DNA of 64,000 nt from Neisseriaceae bacterium CLB008 (GCA_041228285.1 CP166133.1:1789380-1853379), one strand, 5' to 3'; numbered from the stretch's first letter, positions 51,469-60,956 are shown. Program-made: numbers and translations. The notes: generated from the letters alone by a model not told the origin.

Positions 51469-52899
51469 CTAGCGCTCCCACATCAGCATTGGCTCATTCT
51501 TCACGGTGACGGATGCACTATCGACATACTGAAATACCTCAGGCAAATTGCTGCCCACCTCTTCAATCGTCAAATACAGGTCACTGGTGCCATCCGATAG
51601 CTCATACACGTTTTCACGCAGCCCCTTTTGAGTCTCTTGCCAGTTGATTCGCCGGCCGCCCATCTTGGCCCAAGAAGAATCGCGGCCGTACTCGCCAATC
51701 AACCACAGTTTGACCTTGGCCTTAACCGCTTCGGCATCATGCAGCGGCGACAGCCGGAGCTTCACATCGATCTTGATGGTTTTTTCAGTGGCCTTCACAA
51801 ATTTAATGGCGTAAGAATCATCGGCACGGCCAATGACTCTAGTGATGTTGGCCTGCGCTTCGGCCACGCTCATGTCGTCCTTGATAAACGCAACAAAAAG
51901 CTTATTGATGTTTAAAACATCAGGCTTTCTAACCAATTCCTCAACCCGCTCATTCCAAATGGACAAGAACACAAAAGGGTTTAGCTCACGTTTAACTAAA
52001 TAGGCAAACTCACCCAAATACACTGCGTTGTTGTTATAGATAGAGGGGTATTTGGCCATCTCACGCATCTGCGAAATGCTTTGTGGCATGGCGCCTTTGG
52101 CCACAATGTCCCCCGAGAAGGCGCGCAAGTTTTTCTCTGACACGTCTTCGCTGGCATACTCAAAGGTCAGTTCACTGCCGCCCTCAAGCCCAATATCACC
52201 ACCCGTAAAGTAAGTGATGATTTTCAATTGCTCGCCAATCTTGGGCACATAGCCAAACTTATTCATCAGGCCAAATGTCACATGCAGACGCATGATTTCA
52301 TCCACACCCAAGTGGTAGCAGTCAGTTTCGGCACCAATGTTGTTAAAGTCCTCAATACGCTTTAGGGTTTTGCCACCATCAACGCGGACCACATCCACAC
52401 CCAGTAAGTACTGATTGGCACCAGGCTCTGGCACGTCCACTTGGTAAAACGATTTGTAGGCGGCTACTTCATGCACAAACTCGGACTGCTCCCGTTGTAT
52501 GGCCGTCACCGTTTTGACCTCATGTGGCCCGATTGTGGCCCCGTCACGCACCACCCACACCCGACTTTTGTTGTCCAGTAAACGACGGCCAGCTGAAATA
52601 GTCACAGGCACGTCTTCCTGATTGCGGATATTGATTTGGTAAACGGGCGCTTGGCCAAAGGGCAAGATGCCCTTAGCCGCGGCATCAGCTAAAACCATTG
52701 AGTCTCGGGCCTTGGTCCATGGCTCCGTTTCAGCCAGCCCGATTTGCATCGACAACATGCCCAGCATCTGAGCCATGGCGCCAAATTGCTGGGTGATCGT
52801 CACATCACCAATAGCGATGCGCTCGGCTAATGCGGGGAAGTTGGCCAGCTCGGCCATAGCCGCATCATAAAAATCTTTTTTCTCGTACAGGTCGCCCAT
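51469..52899 (-). CDS. Baseplate wedge protein (gpJ / T4 gp6-like)
   Basis: 476 residues from MGDLYEKKDFYDAAMAEL (ATG at 52899). The C-terminal 150, FIKDDMSVAEAQANITRVIGRADDSYAIKFVKATEKTIKIDVKLRLSPLHDAEAVKAKVKLWLIGEYGRDSSWAKMGGRRINWQETQKGL, follow the baseplate J/gp6 layout, and the middle has GGDIGLEGGSELTFEYASEDV. Such proteins form the ring of the baseplate wedge. A terminator with GCCCAATA arms lies just before its start, and a GGGAACG element at 52964. Confidence 0.8.
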   Translation of the reverse strand: MGDLYEKKDFYDAAMAELANFPALAERIAIGDVTITQQFGAMAQMLGMLSMQIGLAETEPWTKARDSMVLADAAAKGILPFGQAPVYQINIRNQEDVPVTISAGRRLLDNKSRVWVVRDGATIGPHEVKTVTAIQREQSEFVHEVAAYKSFYQVDVPEPGANQYLLGVDVVRVDGGKTLKRIEDFNNIGAETDCYHLGVDEIMRLHVTFGLMNKFGYVPKIGEQLKIITYFTGGDIGLEGGSELTFEYASEDVSEKNLRAFSGDIVAKGAMPQSISQMREMAKYPSIYNNNAVYLGEFAYLVKRELNPFVFLSIWNERVEELVRKPDVLNINKLFVAFIKDDMSVAEAQANITRVIGRADDSYAIKFVKATEKTIKIDVKLRLSPLHDAEAVKAKVKLWLIGEYGRDSSWAKMGGRRINWQETQKGLRENVYELSDGTSDLYLTIEEVGSNLPEVFQYVDSASVTVKNEPMLMWER

Positions 52900-52904
52900 A
52901 AAAA

Positions 52905-52935
52905 AAGCCCAATAATTTGATATTGGGCTCATCGT
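52905..52935 (-). terminator. Terminator directly before the gpJ-like gene
   Basis: GAGCCCAATATC...TATTGGGC followed on the minus strand by TTTTTTT, then the ATG at once. Transcripts entering from upstream should largely end here. Confidence 0.7.
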
Positions 52936-52969
52936 AGCTGAGTTTATGGAATGAAAATTTAACCGTTCC

Positions 52970-53260
52970 CTAACCTATGGGATAGGTCCGTACTTTATCA
53001 AACAGGGCGATATGCAGGTGCTTCGCATCGAATTTCTCATCATCAATATAAACGGCCACCGCACCTTCTGGTGCACTATTTAATGCCGGTATGTCTTGAC
53101 GCATTTTAGCGATGATCGCATTGGCGTCAGCGGTGCTCATGGGGCGATGCAGATACTGCTTAAAATCCACCCCGTAATTTGAACCTAGATAGCCATTTTG
53201 CTTGGTCCCCATCCAATGGTCTATTTGGCCAAACAAAAAATTAGTGATGCCATTATCCAT
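52970..53260 (-). CDS. Small baseplate protein, possibly gp25/gpW-like
   Basis: 96 residues: FGQIDHWMGTKQNGYLGSNYGVDFKQYLHRPMSTADANAIIAKMRQDIPALNSAPEGAVAVYIDDEKFDAKHLHIALFDK. Length and order (N-terminal helix, PMSxxDANAIIAKM, then strands) fit the gp25/gpW family of baseplate wedges, and it precedes the gpJ-like gene as expected. The likeness is moderate. Confidence 0.55.
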   Translation of the reverse strand: MDNGITNFLFGQIDHWMGTKQNGYLGSNYGVDFKQYLHRPMSTADANAIIAKMRQDIPALNSAPEGAVAVYIDDEKFDAKHLHIALFDKVRTYPIG

Positions 53261-53272
53261 GGTGTCCCCTTT

Positions 53273-54148
53273 TTACAGCCAGTGCGGCATAAACGTGTCG
53301 CTCTGTACAAAGCGCAGTGGCACCTCTTCTAGCCCTTGCTCTGAGCGGCCAAGATCGTTCTGCATCCCAGCTACACGCATGGTGTAGACCTGATCATAAA
53401 ACTGCTTATAGGCGACGTTGGTGCCGTACACAATGCGCACATCAAACAAGTAATAATAAGGCGGCATCACTGTGCCATCACTTGGCGTCGTGTAAGATGC
53501 CTTGCGCGTGACCCACTCTTTAATGATGCCGTCGGCGGTATCCATCACGGTCAGGTTTAATTCAGAGCGTGCCGACGTATTGATCACATCCAATTCACCG
53601 GACCCGATCTGCACCGTTTCGCCGCCAATATCAAAAGCATTGACCGATAGCTGCGTGGTAAACAGGTTGAATAAGCTACGGTTGCCGTCAGCGCCCTCAA
53701 CGGGCCCGCGGCCAGATCGGTCATTGATCTGCAAAACATAGAAGTTTTTACGTGCCAGAGTATCAGCCTGCACCTCATCAATGATTTGCTTCATGTCACT
53801 CAAAGACAGGCCACCAGCAAACATTAGGGCATCACGGTTGATGCCCTGATTGCCAAAAATATTTAGCCCCAAGCCGCTTAAAACATCTCTGGTGCCATCC
53901 TCAAGCTTCTGGTCAACACCAGACGCCCATATTTGCGCCGCGCTGCTGATCCGCTTCGATGCCTCATTGGTGGCCATGCCAATGGCGGCGCCGGCAACCT
54001 GTGAACCAAACTTACCCAGCGCCGAATCACCCAGTAAGCCGGCAACCCCTTGGCCTAAGCCTTGGCTCAACCCACCCAACAAGCTGCCACCAAGGCTAGA
54101 TAGGCCACCAACGGCACTCGATACTGGGCTAGGTTTGTAGATAGACAT
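53273..54148 (-). CDS. Tail tube/baseplate initiator protein (gp54/gp19-like)
   Basis: 291 residues. The first 70 are Gly/Ser-rich and hydrophobic. The rest, NFYVLQINDRSGRGPVEG...LFTTQLSVNAFDIGGETVQIGSGELDVINTSARSELNLTVMDTADGIIKEWVTRKASYTTPSDGTVMPPYYYLFDVRIVYGTN, has the strands of T4 gp19/gp54-type tube proteins. Probably a tube-initiating or baseplate-tube protein. Confidence 0.65.
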   Translation of the reverse strand: MSIYKPSPVSSAVGGLSSLGGSLLGGLSQGLGQGVAGLLGDSALGKFGSQVAGAAIGMATNEASKRISSAAQIWASGVDQKLEDGTRDVLSGLGLNIFGNQGINRDALMFAGGLSLSDMKQIIDEVQADTLARKNFYVLQINDRSGRGPVEGADGNRSLFNLFTTQLSVNAFDIGGETVQIGSGELDVINTSARSELNLTVMDTADGIIKEWVTRKASYTTPSDGTVMPPYYYLFDVRIVYGTNVAYKQFYDQVYTMRVAGMQNDLGRSEQGLEEVPLRFVQSDTFMPHWL

Positions 54149-54156
54149 AAGGCTCC

Positions 54157-54579
54157 TTAAATCGTCGTGGCCAAAACACTGAAGGCCAGCTTGCCCAAAC
54201 GTTCATCCCGATAACGCTGGATGTCCGCTTCAATTTCCGAGCTATTGCGACCAAATGGATCATGAGAGTGGTTTTTGCTGGCCTCCTGCAAGAGTGCCCC
54301 CTCTTTCTCACAAAACAGCTCAGCCAAAACCTTGATGACGCCCCAGTCAGACACATGAATGACTGAGGACTCATCAATAACCACCACCTCACTGACCAGC
54401 TGGGCCACACCAGCATCATTTTTAACAATCCGTTGGTGTTCTTGCGCTAAATTACCGCGCGCCTGGTATTCCGCCACGGCCTTAAGAAACAGCTTGGCTA
54501 CCTGACTAACCGGCAATAGATTGGTTACATGATCCTCGGTGTAAGCTTGGGCCAACTCTTGGATGGTTTTACCGGCCAT
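54157..54579 (-). CDS. Virion-associated hypothetical protein (140 aa)
   Basis: 140 residues, mostly helical, with no recognised motif (MAGKTIQELAQAYTEDHVTNLLPVSQVAKLFLKAVAEYQARG). It is in the tail cluster with 2-8 base gaps on both sides, so a tail-related role is inferred. Confidence 0.6.
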   Translation of the reverse strand: MAGKTIQELAQAYTEDHVTNLLPVSQVAKLFLKAVAEYQARGNLAQEHQRIVKNDAGVAQLVSEVVVIDESSVIHVSDWGVIKVLAELFCEKEGALLQEASKNHSHDPFGRNSSEIEADIQRYRDERLGKLAFSVLATTI

Positions 54580-54581
54580 GG

Positions 54582-55079
54582 CTAGATATTGCCTTTCTCA
54601 CTGCCAAAACAATGGTAAGCAATCTGGCCATTAAACATCATCAAACCGGTACGGTTTTCAACGTCAATTTCGGGCGGCTCGATGCCAAACAAAATCCCGT
54701 GCGTACATTCCCATTTATGAGTGTGTTTTTCAGGCGAGCCCATATACACAGTGAATGAAAAAGTGGGCCGATTATTAATCGCTCGACCTTTGGCAAGCTC
54801 TTCATGGAACCGGGTTAAATGGCCAGCCACCGTTTCATACATGGTGAGCTGATGAGTAAAATCAGTACGTGGCAATGCCTGAGTATGAGTCATGACACCA
54901 CCCACAATCGGCACGTCAATCTTTTCCTCTGGGGCAATCACCGGCAAAGCAAAACCTTTGGTTAAAACCATCAGGCCCTCATAGCCATGAATAACCATTG
55001 AGTATTCACACGACAGCGCCAGCTGCCCCAGCGCATCAAGCTGGCTAATGGCCCGTTTCTGTTCTTTAATATCAAACAT
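54582..55079 (-). CDS. Virion-associated hypothetical protein (165 aa)
   Basis: 165 residues from MFDIKEQKRAISQLDALGQLALSCEYSMVIHGYEG (ATG at 55079); longer frames would overlap the neighbour. It is beta-rich in the middle (FSFTVYMGSPEKHTHKWECTHGILFGIEPPEIDV). No family recognised; the position among tube and baseplate genes suggests a tail protein. Confidence 0.6.
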   Translation of the reverse strand: MFDIKEQKRAISQLDALGQLALSCEYSMVIHGYEGLMVLTKGFALPVIAPEEKIDVPIVGGVMTHTQALPRTDFTHQLTMYETVAGHLTRFHEELAKGRAINNRPTFSFTVYMGSPEKHTHKWECTHGILFGIEPPEIDVENRTGLMMFNGQIAYHCFGSEKGNI

Positions 55080-55089
55080 TGTTAATCCT

Positions 55090-55950
55090 TTATTTAAATA
55101 ATGATGATGCCGCGTTGACCACATCGCTAACCAAACCACCAAACATGCCCTGCTGTGCCGCCATATAATCCTTAGTGTCCCAAGACTGATGAGACCCTAA
55201 AGCGATCTGCACCGTAGCAAAAACATCACCCATGGGGCTATACGGGTTCACCAATGGCCGGCTAATGTTCTCAATAACCAAAGGCTTGTACGTCACACCC
55301 TTGTACGTTAAAGCAACATAGCCTGGCGCCTCCGATGGAAACAACAAACTCACCACGTCTTTACTTTGAACCGCCCCTTGAATAAAGCCATCAGCAAGGC
55401 TTTTGGGGTAAGCCATGGCAATCAGCTGATTGATTGGGCCAACCACTTCACTAATTGGGTCTTGGTAGGCCCGAAACACCAGCGTGCCACTCAGCTTCAA
55501 TGGGGCGTTACCAGTAAACACTTGCCGTGAGTTCAGCTTAGTGATCCCCGTCCGGCCCTGCCCTTTCTGAAACAGGTCTTCAAGGTACTGAGTGCCTTTG
55601 GCTAACATGCCCTGCTGCTCTTCCTGCCCACCCTCACCATTCGCGGCCACCTGCTTTAACACCTGGATGGACTGAACCATAGAGGCTGACTGAATGGCCG
55701 CGGCGATGGTGGGATGCTTGGAATCGCTCGACATGTTCTCAAACGCAGACTGCCAGTTAAATTCCTGTTCAAAATTGAGTTCTTGAAAAGGTGCTGACAC
55801 ACCACCGATGGGGTCCGCTATGCCATCAACGCTGCAAGGGGCAATGTTGCCGATTAAATCAGGATGTAATGAGCCCCAGTTGGACGAGACGGATAACTGC
55901 TTGCCCACCATTTGAGTCACGCCACCAATAATCTGATCTACCCAAGCCAT
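55090..55950 (-). CDS. Tail-associated protein (286 aa)
   Basis: 286 residues: SSNWGSLHPDLIGNIAPCSVDGIADPIGGVSAPFQELNFEQEFNWQSAFENMS, then a helical region and LKLSGTLVFRAYQDPISEVVGPINQLIAMAYPKSLADGFIQGAV. I do not recognise it. Its size and place next to the 291-aa gp54-like gene suggest a baseplate or tail-cap protein. Confidence 0.6.
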   Translation of the reverse strand: MAWVDQIIGGVTQMVGKQLSVSSNWGSLHPDLIGNIAPCSVDGIADPIGGVSAPFQELNFEQEFNWQSAFENMSSDSKHPTIAAAIQSASMVQSIQVLKQVAANGEGGQEEQQGMLAKGTQYLEDLFQKGQGRTGITKLNSRQVFTGNAPLKLSGTLVFRAYQDPISEVVGPINQLIAMAYPKSLADGFIQGAVQSKDVVSLLFPSEAPGYVALTYKGVTYKPLVIENISRPLVNPYSPMGDVFATVQIALGSHQSWDTKDYMAAQQGMFGGLVSDVVNAASSLFK

Positions 55951-55971
55951 ACAATGCCCCCTTTATGCTGA

Positions 55972-56679
55972 CTACAAACCAAGCGCGCTACGCTTACGCA
56001 TAGATCGAGCACGACGCGCTCGGGCACCGCCACTATGTGATTTACGTTGCGCCTTACCAATGGCCACTTTCTGCTTACTGCTCAGGCGTACACGGCCAGA
56101 AATGCGCTTGCGAATCTTGACCTTTTTGCCGGCACGCACCACGATGCGTTTTTTGTACACCGCATCCATCGTGGCACCATCCAATACAGAAGCATCACTG
56201 TCGTCATCGAACGCAAAGCCATGGATTTCATCGCCGACAGCGTCTTCACCGTCAGGCAACAAATTCAGCAGCAAGTCACGGACACGCTCGGCAGCATCAT
56301 CGTCAGCGTCATTGATTAAGGCATCAATGTCTTCGTCTGATACGCCTTTCTTGGTCAAGCACTCGGCCGCCAGCTCATAGCCCATGTTCAAGATTTTGGC
56401 TTCATCGTCGTCGATTTCACCGTCTTTATTGGTGTCACACAAACCGATAAACAACGCATCCAGACGATCATTTAGGCTCTCACCATCGTCCAAATCATCG
56501 TCCACAGTTTCGGCCCACTCAGCCATTAACGCAGCCACGCTCAGGCGTAGATCAATGATTTCGTATTGAGAGGCGGCGTCCGTAGCCGTCACCTCCACGC
56601 CATCAAATACGGCGACTGCTTTTGGTTTTGCTACTGGCGCCGCAAACGCATTGCGCGCGCCTAATAGAAAATCATCCAT
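55972..56679 (-). CDS. Acidic protein with EF-hand and basic C-terminal tail
   Basis: 235 residues. The middle is strongly acidic, with DTNKDGEIDDDE at residues 82-93 matching the canonical EF-hand calcium loop. The last 60 are very basic (YKKRIVVRAGKKVKIRKRISGRVRLSSKQKVAIGKAQRKSHSGGARARRARSMRKRSA). It lies between the sheath gene and tail genes. Calcium binding and nucleic-acid or scaffold contact are inferred; no family named. Confidence 0.68.
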   Translation of the reverse strand: MDDFLLGARNAFAAPVAKPKAVAVFDGVEVTATDAASQYEIIDLRLSVAALMAEWAETVDDDLDDGESLNDRLDALFIGLCDTNKDGEIDDDEAKILNMGYELAAECLTKKGVSDEDIDALINDADDDAAERVRDLLLNLLPDGEDAVGDEIHGFAFDDDSDASVLDGATMDAVYKKRIVVRAGKKVKIRKRISGRVRLSSKQKVAIGKAQRKSHSGGARARRARSMRKRSALGL

Positions 56680-56690
56680 TGTCTTTTCCT

Positions 56691-58307
56691 TTACTTTCTA
56701 GAAAACATGTTTTGAGAACCCTTGATGACACGAACCACACCATCAAAAGCCAGGTTAATCGTCCAGTCCATCTGGTCGTCTGGGTAGCGATCATTTGGGA
56801 ATACTTCATAGCCATAAGGCGCACCGCCCAAGTTGACGCTTTCCACCAGCCAATTACTGGCAAAGGCACGATCGCACACGGCTCGAATTTCACGCTCCAT
56901 CAACACCAGCGCTTCACTCATTGGTTTTTGCAACAAGCTTTTTGAGTAGCGGCCAAGATAGTCTTGGAACCAAATCGACATTTCGGACACGCTAGACAAC
57001 TTGCTGATGCCTGATTTCTTAGCCCCAGACAACGAGTCTTCCCAGACATAGCCGCTACCATCGTGGTACTCAGAGTAGATGCAAGGATTGATCTTGGCCT
57101 CGGCCAACAATGCCAATTCTTCGTCTTCTGGATGGTAGGTCTGTTGAAACTGGCTACCAGACAGGTAAAAGTCTTTACCGGCCACGGGCTGATTCAATGG
57201 AGACATACCGTGCCCATTAGTGATTGAGTTGCGGGCACACGAGTAGCCGACCTTTTGGCCAACGCTCGACAAACGCACCACACCCGATACACCCGTTGGG
57301 TCTTGGCGCTTAATCGGCGTCCAAATCCAATCGCAATACATGCCGCCCTGGGCATCAAATTCAAAGTTGTTTTCAACCCATGCCACCGCAGCCTCTGGCG
57401 ACAAATCACCCGACACTTCTTGGAACATTTTGCGGTTGTATTTCTGCGCCGTTTCAACCAGGCCACTGACCAACACAATGACTTCGCCTTCCGACATAAT
57501 GTAGCGATACGGAATGCTGGTTTTACCAAGCTGAGTGGCCGCGGCCTGATAGTCTTCATTGGTTAAGGTGCCATCATCCACAAAGGCCACGATGCCGGCG
57601 CCAACCTTACCTTTGGCCAATGCATCACCTTCTGCCACCAACGGCGCTTTGCTGACTTCAATCTCAACCATATCGGGATAAAGCTTTTCAACCACATCAC
57701 CAATAAAGGCCGAGTTGTTTTGCTCATCGATGGCGCCGTAGTCAGTCGAGCCTTCAAACTCATAAAGTACATCGCCCTGATCTTTTTCAATGCCCTTGCT
57801 GTTGTAATAGCGTTCACGCACCACTACTTTCAGCCAGTCTTTGGTTGCACCTTGGGCAATTGACACGTACACGCCCTCATTGATGCAGTCAGCGAACTTC
57901 ATGGCCATGAGCCATTTGCTGTCCCCTGCATCAGGCAAGTCTTCTGAGGTTGTCAACACATCCTCAGAACCATGATTCAAGACCACCCAGCTGTTCACCG
58001 CGGCTTTACTGGCCAGACGCATCACTACGGCCGCAGCCGCACCGGTACGAAAAGCGTCAAAAATTTGAATGTAGGTTTCATTTGAGCGCGACAAGCGAAT
58101 AGACTTGGCCACGCCCAGCTTTTGCTTCAGCTTCGATGACAGCACCAAAAAGGGCTTATCAATACGACCACGGCTAAACTGACCCACTGTCGCCAGTGTC
58201 TGGTCGCCCAGCTGTGGCAGCATTCGATCGGTTCGGTCCACTGGCATGTTGATTTGCACACCAGACGCTTGGCCAATCACCTGCCGCTTATAAATTGTTT
58301 GAGCCAT
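56691..58307 (-). CDS. Tail sheath protein
   Basis: 538 residues, the size of large-myovirus sheaths. FSRGRIDKPFLVLSSKLKQKLG, FDAFRTGAAAAVVMRLASKAAVNSWVVL and VAWVENNFEFDAQGGMYCDWIWTPIKRQDPTGVSGVVRLSSVGQKVGYSCARNSITNGHGMSPLNQPVAG are in the order of the family, and the C-terminal WMINLAFDGVVRVIKG-type segment is present. The contractile sheath shows a myovirus. It abuts the 216-aa protein upstream. Confidence 0.82.
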   Translation of the reverse strand: MAQTIYKRQVIGQASGVQINMPVDRTDRMLPQLGDQTLATVGQFSRGRIDKPFLVLSSKLKQKLGVAKSIRLSRSNETYIQIFDAFRTGAAAAVVMRLASKAAVNSWVVLNHGSEDVLTTSEDLPDAGDSKWLMAMKFADCINEGVYVSIAQGATKDWLKVVVRERYYNSKGIEKDQGDVLYEFEGSTDYGAIDEQNNSAFIGDVVEKLYPDMVEIEVSKAPLVAEGDALAKGKVGAGIVAFVDDGTLTNEDYQAAATQLGKTSIPYRYIMSEGEVIVLVSGLVETAQKYNRKMFQEVSGDLSPEAAVAWVENNFEFDAQGGMYCDWIWTPIKRQDPTGVSGVVRLSSVGQKVGYSCARNSITNGHGMSPLNQPVAGKDFYLSGSQFQQTYHPEDEELALLAEAKINPCIYSEYHDGSGYVWEDSLSGAKKSGISKLSSVSEMSIWFQDYLGRYSKSLLQKPMSEALVLMEREIRAVCDRAFASNWLVESVNLGGAPYGYEVFPNDRYPDDQMDWTINLAFDGVVRVIKGSQNMFSRK

Positions 58308-58308
58308 G

Positions 58309-58959
58309 CTATGCCCCTTCCAACTCTAAAATAATGCCCACACCAGCTTTCCAGCTGTTCAGCACACGCAGTTTTGCGATGTTCAACTGAAACTTATTGA
58401 GCTGATCAGCATTGTCAAACTTAACGGCAGCAGAGCCACCAGATTTGATAAAGCGACCTGGCTGTTTGCCCAGCTCTGGAAACGCACAATCTGAAATGGT
58501 CAGGTTGTGCACTGTGCCCGTGACGGGGAAGTCCACTGTTTCAGCTGCTGCCGTAGCCTCTTGGTCGCCGCCACTTTCGCCTTGACCATCAGCACCACCT
58601 GCTTCAGCCGCTGACTTTTCTTCGTCCAACACCTGGTCGGTACCGGCGCCGCCTGCGAATTCATCAACAGACTGTTCTTGCTCAGCATCAACTTGCTCAT
58701 TTGAGGCATCAGCACCGCCAGCTTCAGCAGCAGCTGGGGCCGGGGCTTGGCTTTGTTGGTACTCTTCACAAGCGGCCACAAGAGCCTCCATGCTGGCATT
58801 TTTGCGAACAGACACACCGACAGACGCCAAAAAATCACGATATTCTTGTTCAGTTTCTGGCACTTTGGTTTCTACGCTTTCACTTACGTCAGCCACCGGC
58901 GCCGGGGTTTCCCCCGAGCCAGCAACGTCAGTAGTGAGCTGTTTATCTAATTCAGACAT
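58309..58959 (-). CDS. Hypothetical virion protein with acidic linker (216 aa)
   Basis: 216 residues from the ATG at 58959. The first 45 are helical (EQEYRDFLASVGVSVRKNASMEALVAACEEYQQ), then about 90 residues rich in Ala, Gly, Glu and Gln, then a folded part VHNLTISDCAFPELGKQPGRFIKSGGSAAVKFDNADQLNKFQLNIAKLRVLNSWKAGVGIILELEGA. It lies between capsid and sheath, where decoration or connector proteins are usual; this is a positional inference. Confidence 0.65.
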   Translation of the reverse strand: MSELDKQLTTDVAGSGETPAPVADVSESVETKVPETEQEYRDFLASVGVSVRKNASMEALVAACEEYQQSQAPAPAAAEAGGADASNEQVDAEQEQSVDEFAGGAGTDQVLDEEKSAAEAGGADGQGESGGDQEATAAAETVDFPVTGTVHNLTISDCAFPELGKQPGRFIKSGGSAAVKFDNADQLNKFQLNIAKLRVLNSWKAGVGIILELEGA

Positions 58960-58975
58960 AAAGCCCACCTTTCTT

Positions 58976-60667
58976 TTAGTAAACTACGCTGATCACAGAA
59001 GCGGCCGCGGCAGCTTGAGTGTGAGGATTCACGGTGCCCGCTAAAGCCTGGAAGTAGAACTGACCACTTTCGCCACTTTGATTGGCGGCAATTGGGGTGA
59101 CGCGAATACCCAGTGAGTCACCAGTGATGTATGGGTTAGCGCCCACCTGCTCAGAGCGGCCGACACACAAGATGTCGAAGCCAACTTCTTTTTCTTCTTT
59201 CATGGTATTGGGAATGAAATAAACTTCGTACTTACCTAAGTAAGTCCCCAAACGGAAAATGCCTGGGCGGAATGGGATACCTGACGGCTGGAATACTTCG
59301 GCCGGCATTGAGGCGAATTCAGCAGCGCCCTGCTCGCCCACGTAAAGTACGCTTACGCCATTTAGATTGGTACGGCTGACCATATCCATATCAACCGCAG
59401 TTAACTGGAAGTTAAAGTCACGCCACACGCTTTCACGCGAACGCTCATTAAGGCGATTGGCCAAATCCATTTTGAAGTTGTAATTGAAGTTTTTACCGAT
59501 GCGGTACATAGACTTCACCGCATTGAAATGACGCTCTGCACCAGATTGGGCACGCAATGCATAAAGACTTTCTGCACCCTGGTCTAAGCGAACTTCACTA
59601 TTCCATTGGTGACGTGCTTCTTCAGTCGCCACATAGAAGCCAGTCATGTACTTAGCACGGATGGCATGGTGCTCAGCATAGGCTTCAACACGAGGGCGTT
59701 TGTCTTTGAGTTTTTCATGCTCAAAGTCAACTTCAGCTTCAAACACAACAGAGTCAAAGGCTTCCAATGCCGGCGTAAACGTGGCGTCAATCTTGCCGGT
59801 TTCACAATTTGCGACAGCTGATACAGAAATCGCTTTACCTTGGGGAAGCTTGATGTTGCCAGAGAATGTTGATACCAAAGTGCCACGACTAGAGGCCGTT
59901 GGCGCAGAAGCGACAATAAAGCCATTCACCAAAACTTTGATCAACGATGGCAAGATGGGCGAGCCAGTAGCATCACCCACAGACAGCTTGATGGTGCCTT
60001 CGTACTTCGCATTATCAGTAGTTTCTGCATCGACATTGCGGGTACCGCCCATAAAGGTCTTACCAGCATTACGACCATCTAATGACTCAAAACGATCGTA
60101 ATCGCCCGTAGCACGCTGGGCACGATGACCGGCCAAGATGATGCGGCCTTCTAAGCCCTTATCCATGGCGATCTGGCCACCAAAGGGAATGATGTCAGCG
60201 AAAGCACGGTAAACCGCAGTAACAATACTGGACACAGACATAGCTCCACCTGATACGCTTGAAGCATCATCCAAGGTAGCGGTATAGCTGCTGTCTAAAC
60301 CGATTTGGCTAGCGTAGTCTTTGTCTACGCTGGCCAAGTTAGAACGAATGGCACTATCCATCACCCAGTAAGGTGCGGCGTGGCCGTGTTCACGCTCATA
60401 AAGCGCAGCACCTTTAGCCACTGCATCCATAACGACAGCGGCAGTAGAACGATCAGAACCGCCATAATTGATGGAATCAGGCAAAGCCGTCAGCAAGGTG
60501 CCAACGACGCCTGATTCAGAACTCGCTAATTGATTTTCGATACCCACGCTGTCAAACGTTGCAACAGACGCGGCACCGCCAGCATTGAGTGCTGCAGCAA
60601 TACCTGCCTTTAGCACGCGGGCGGTGGTTTGTTGATCTGCGGGATTTGCAGAAATAGCCTTAGACAT
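58976..60667 (-). CDS. Major capsid protein
   Basis: 563 residues with GGAG eight bases before the ATG. Long N-terminus (about 1-210), an inserted Ig-like domain (about 220-335, KYEGTIKLSVGDATG...LPQGKAISVSAVANCETGKIDATFTP), and a C-terminus (DMVSRTNLNGVSVLYVGEQG, LGTYLGKYEVYFIPNTMKEEKEVGFDILCVGRSEQVGANPYITGDSLGIRVTPIAANQSG) that resembles the end of gp23-type capsid proteins of large myoviruses. It is placed before the sheath gene in transcription order, as in many phages. Likely HK97-fold, by pattern. Confidence 0.72.
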   Translation of the reverse strand: MSKAISANPADQQTTARVLKAGIAAALNAGGAASVATFDSVGIENQLASSESGVVGTLLTALPDSINYGGSDRSTAAVVMDAVAKGAALYEREHGHAAPYWVMDSAIRSNLASVDKDYASQIGLDSSYTATLDDASSVSGGAMSVSSIVTAVYRAFADIIPFGGQIAMDKGLEGRIILAGHRAQRATGDYDRFESLDGRNAGKTFMGGTRNVDAETTDNAKYEGTIKLSVGDATGSPILPSLIKVLVNGFIVASAPTASSRGTLVSTFSGNIKLPQGKAISVSAVANCETGKIDATFTPALEAFDSVVFEAEVDFEHEKLKDKRPRVEAYAEHHAIRAKYMTGFYVATEEARHQWNSEVRLDQGAESLYALRAQSGAERHFNAVKSMYRIGKNFNYNFKMDLANRLNERSRESVWRDFNFQLTAVDMDMVSRTNLNGVSVLYVGEQGAAEFASMPAEVFQPSGIPFRPGIFRLGTYLGKYEVYFIPNTMKEEKEVGFDILCVGRSEQVGANPYITGDSLGIRVTPIAANQSGESGQFYFQALAGTVNPHTQAAAAASVISVVY

Positions 60668-60782
60668 ATGTTGTTCTCCATAAAATTAACAATCACAAAC
60701 TGATTACAGTACTGCAGTGAACGTATTCTCATATGGATTACAAGGGGCTTTTTGTCGCGTTCCCTACCTGTGAAAAGATGTA

Positions 60783-60813
60783 AAAAAACCACCCCAAAGG
60801 GTGGGTTATTCAT
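60783..60813 (-). terminator. Terminator upstream of the capsid gene
   Basis: ACCCACCCTTTGGGGTGGT followed on the minus strand by TTTTTTTAC. It would stop transcripts from the right and isolate the capsid operon. Confidence 0.75.
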
Positions 60814-60956
60814 GAGCACAATTACCTCAAAAATGGCTTCTCCGTATTAATTCTCCAAGCCATATACTGTTCAAATGAAACCATGCTGACAGTTTCTGAC
60901 ACCCACTTCCTTTATTCTTTGTCCATTAACAACACCCTTAACTTAAAGGAAAAGCC

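Noticed and set aside
56047..56380. Two plus-strand frames opposite the EF-hand protein
   Set aside because: Shadows caused by biased acidic and basic codons.
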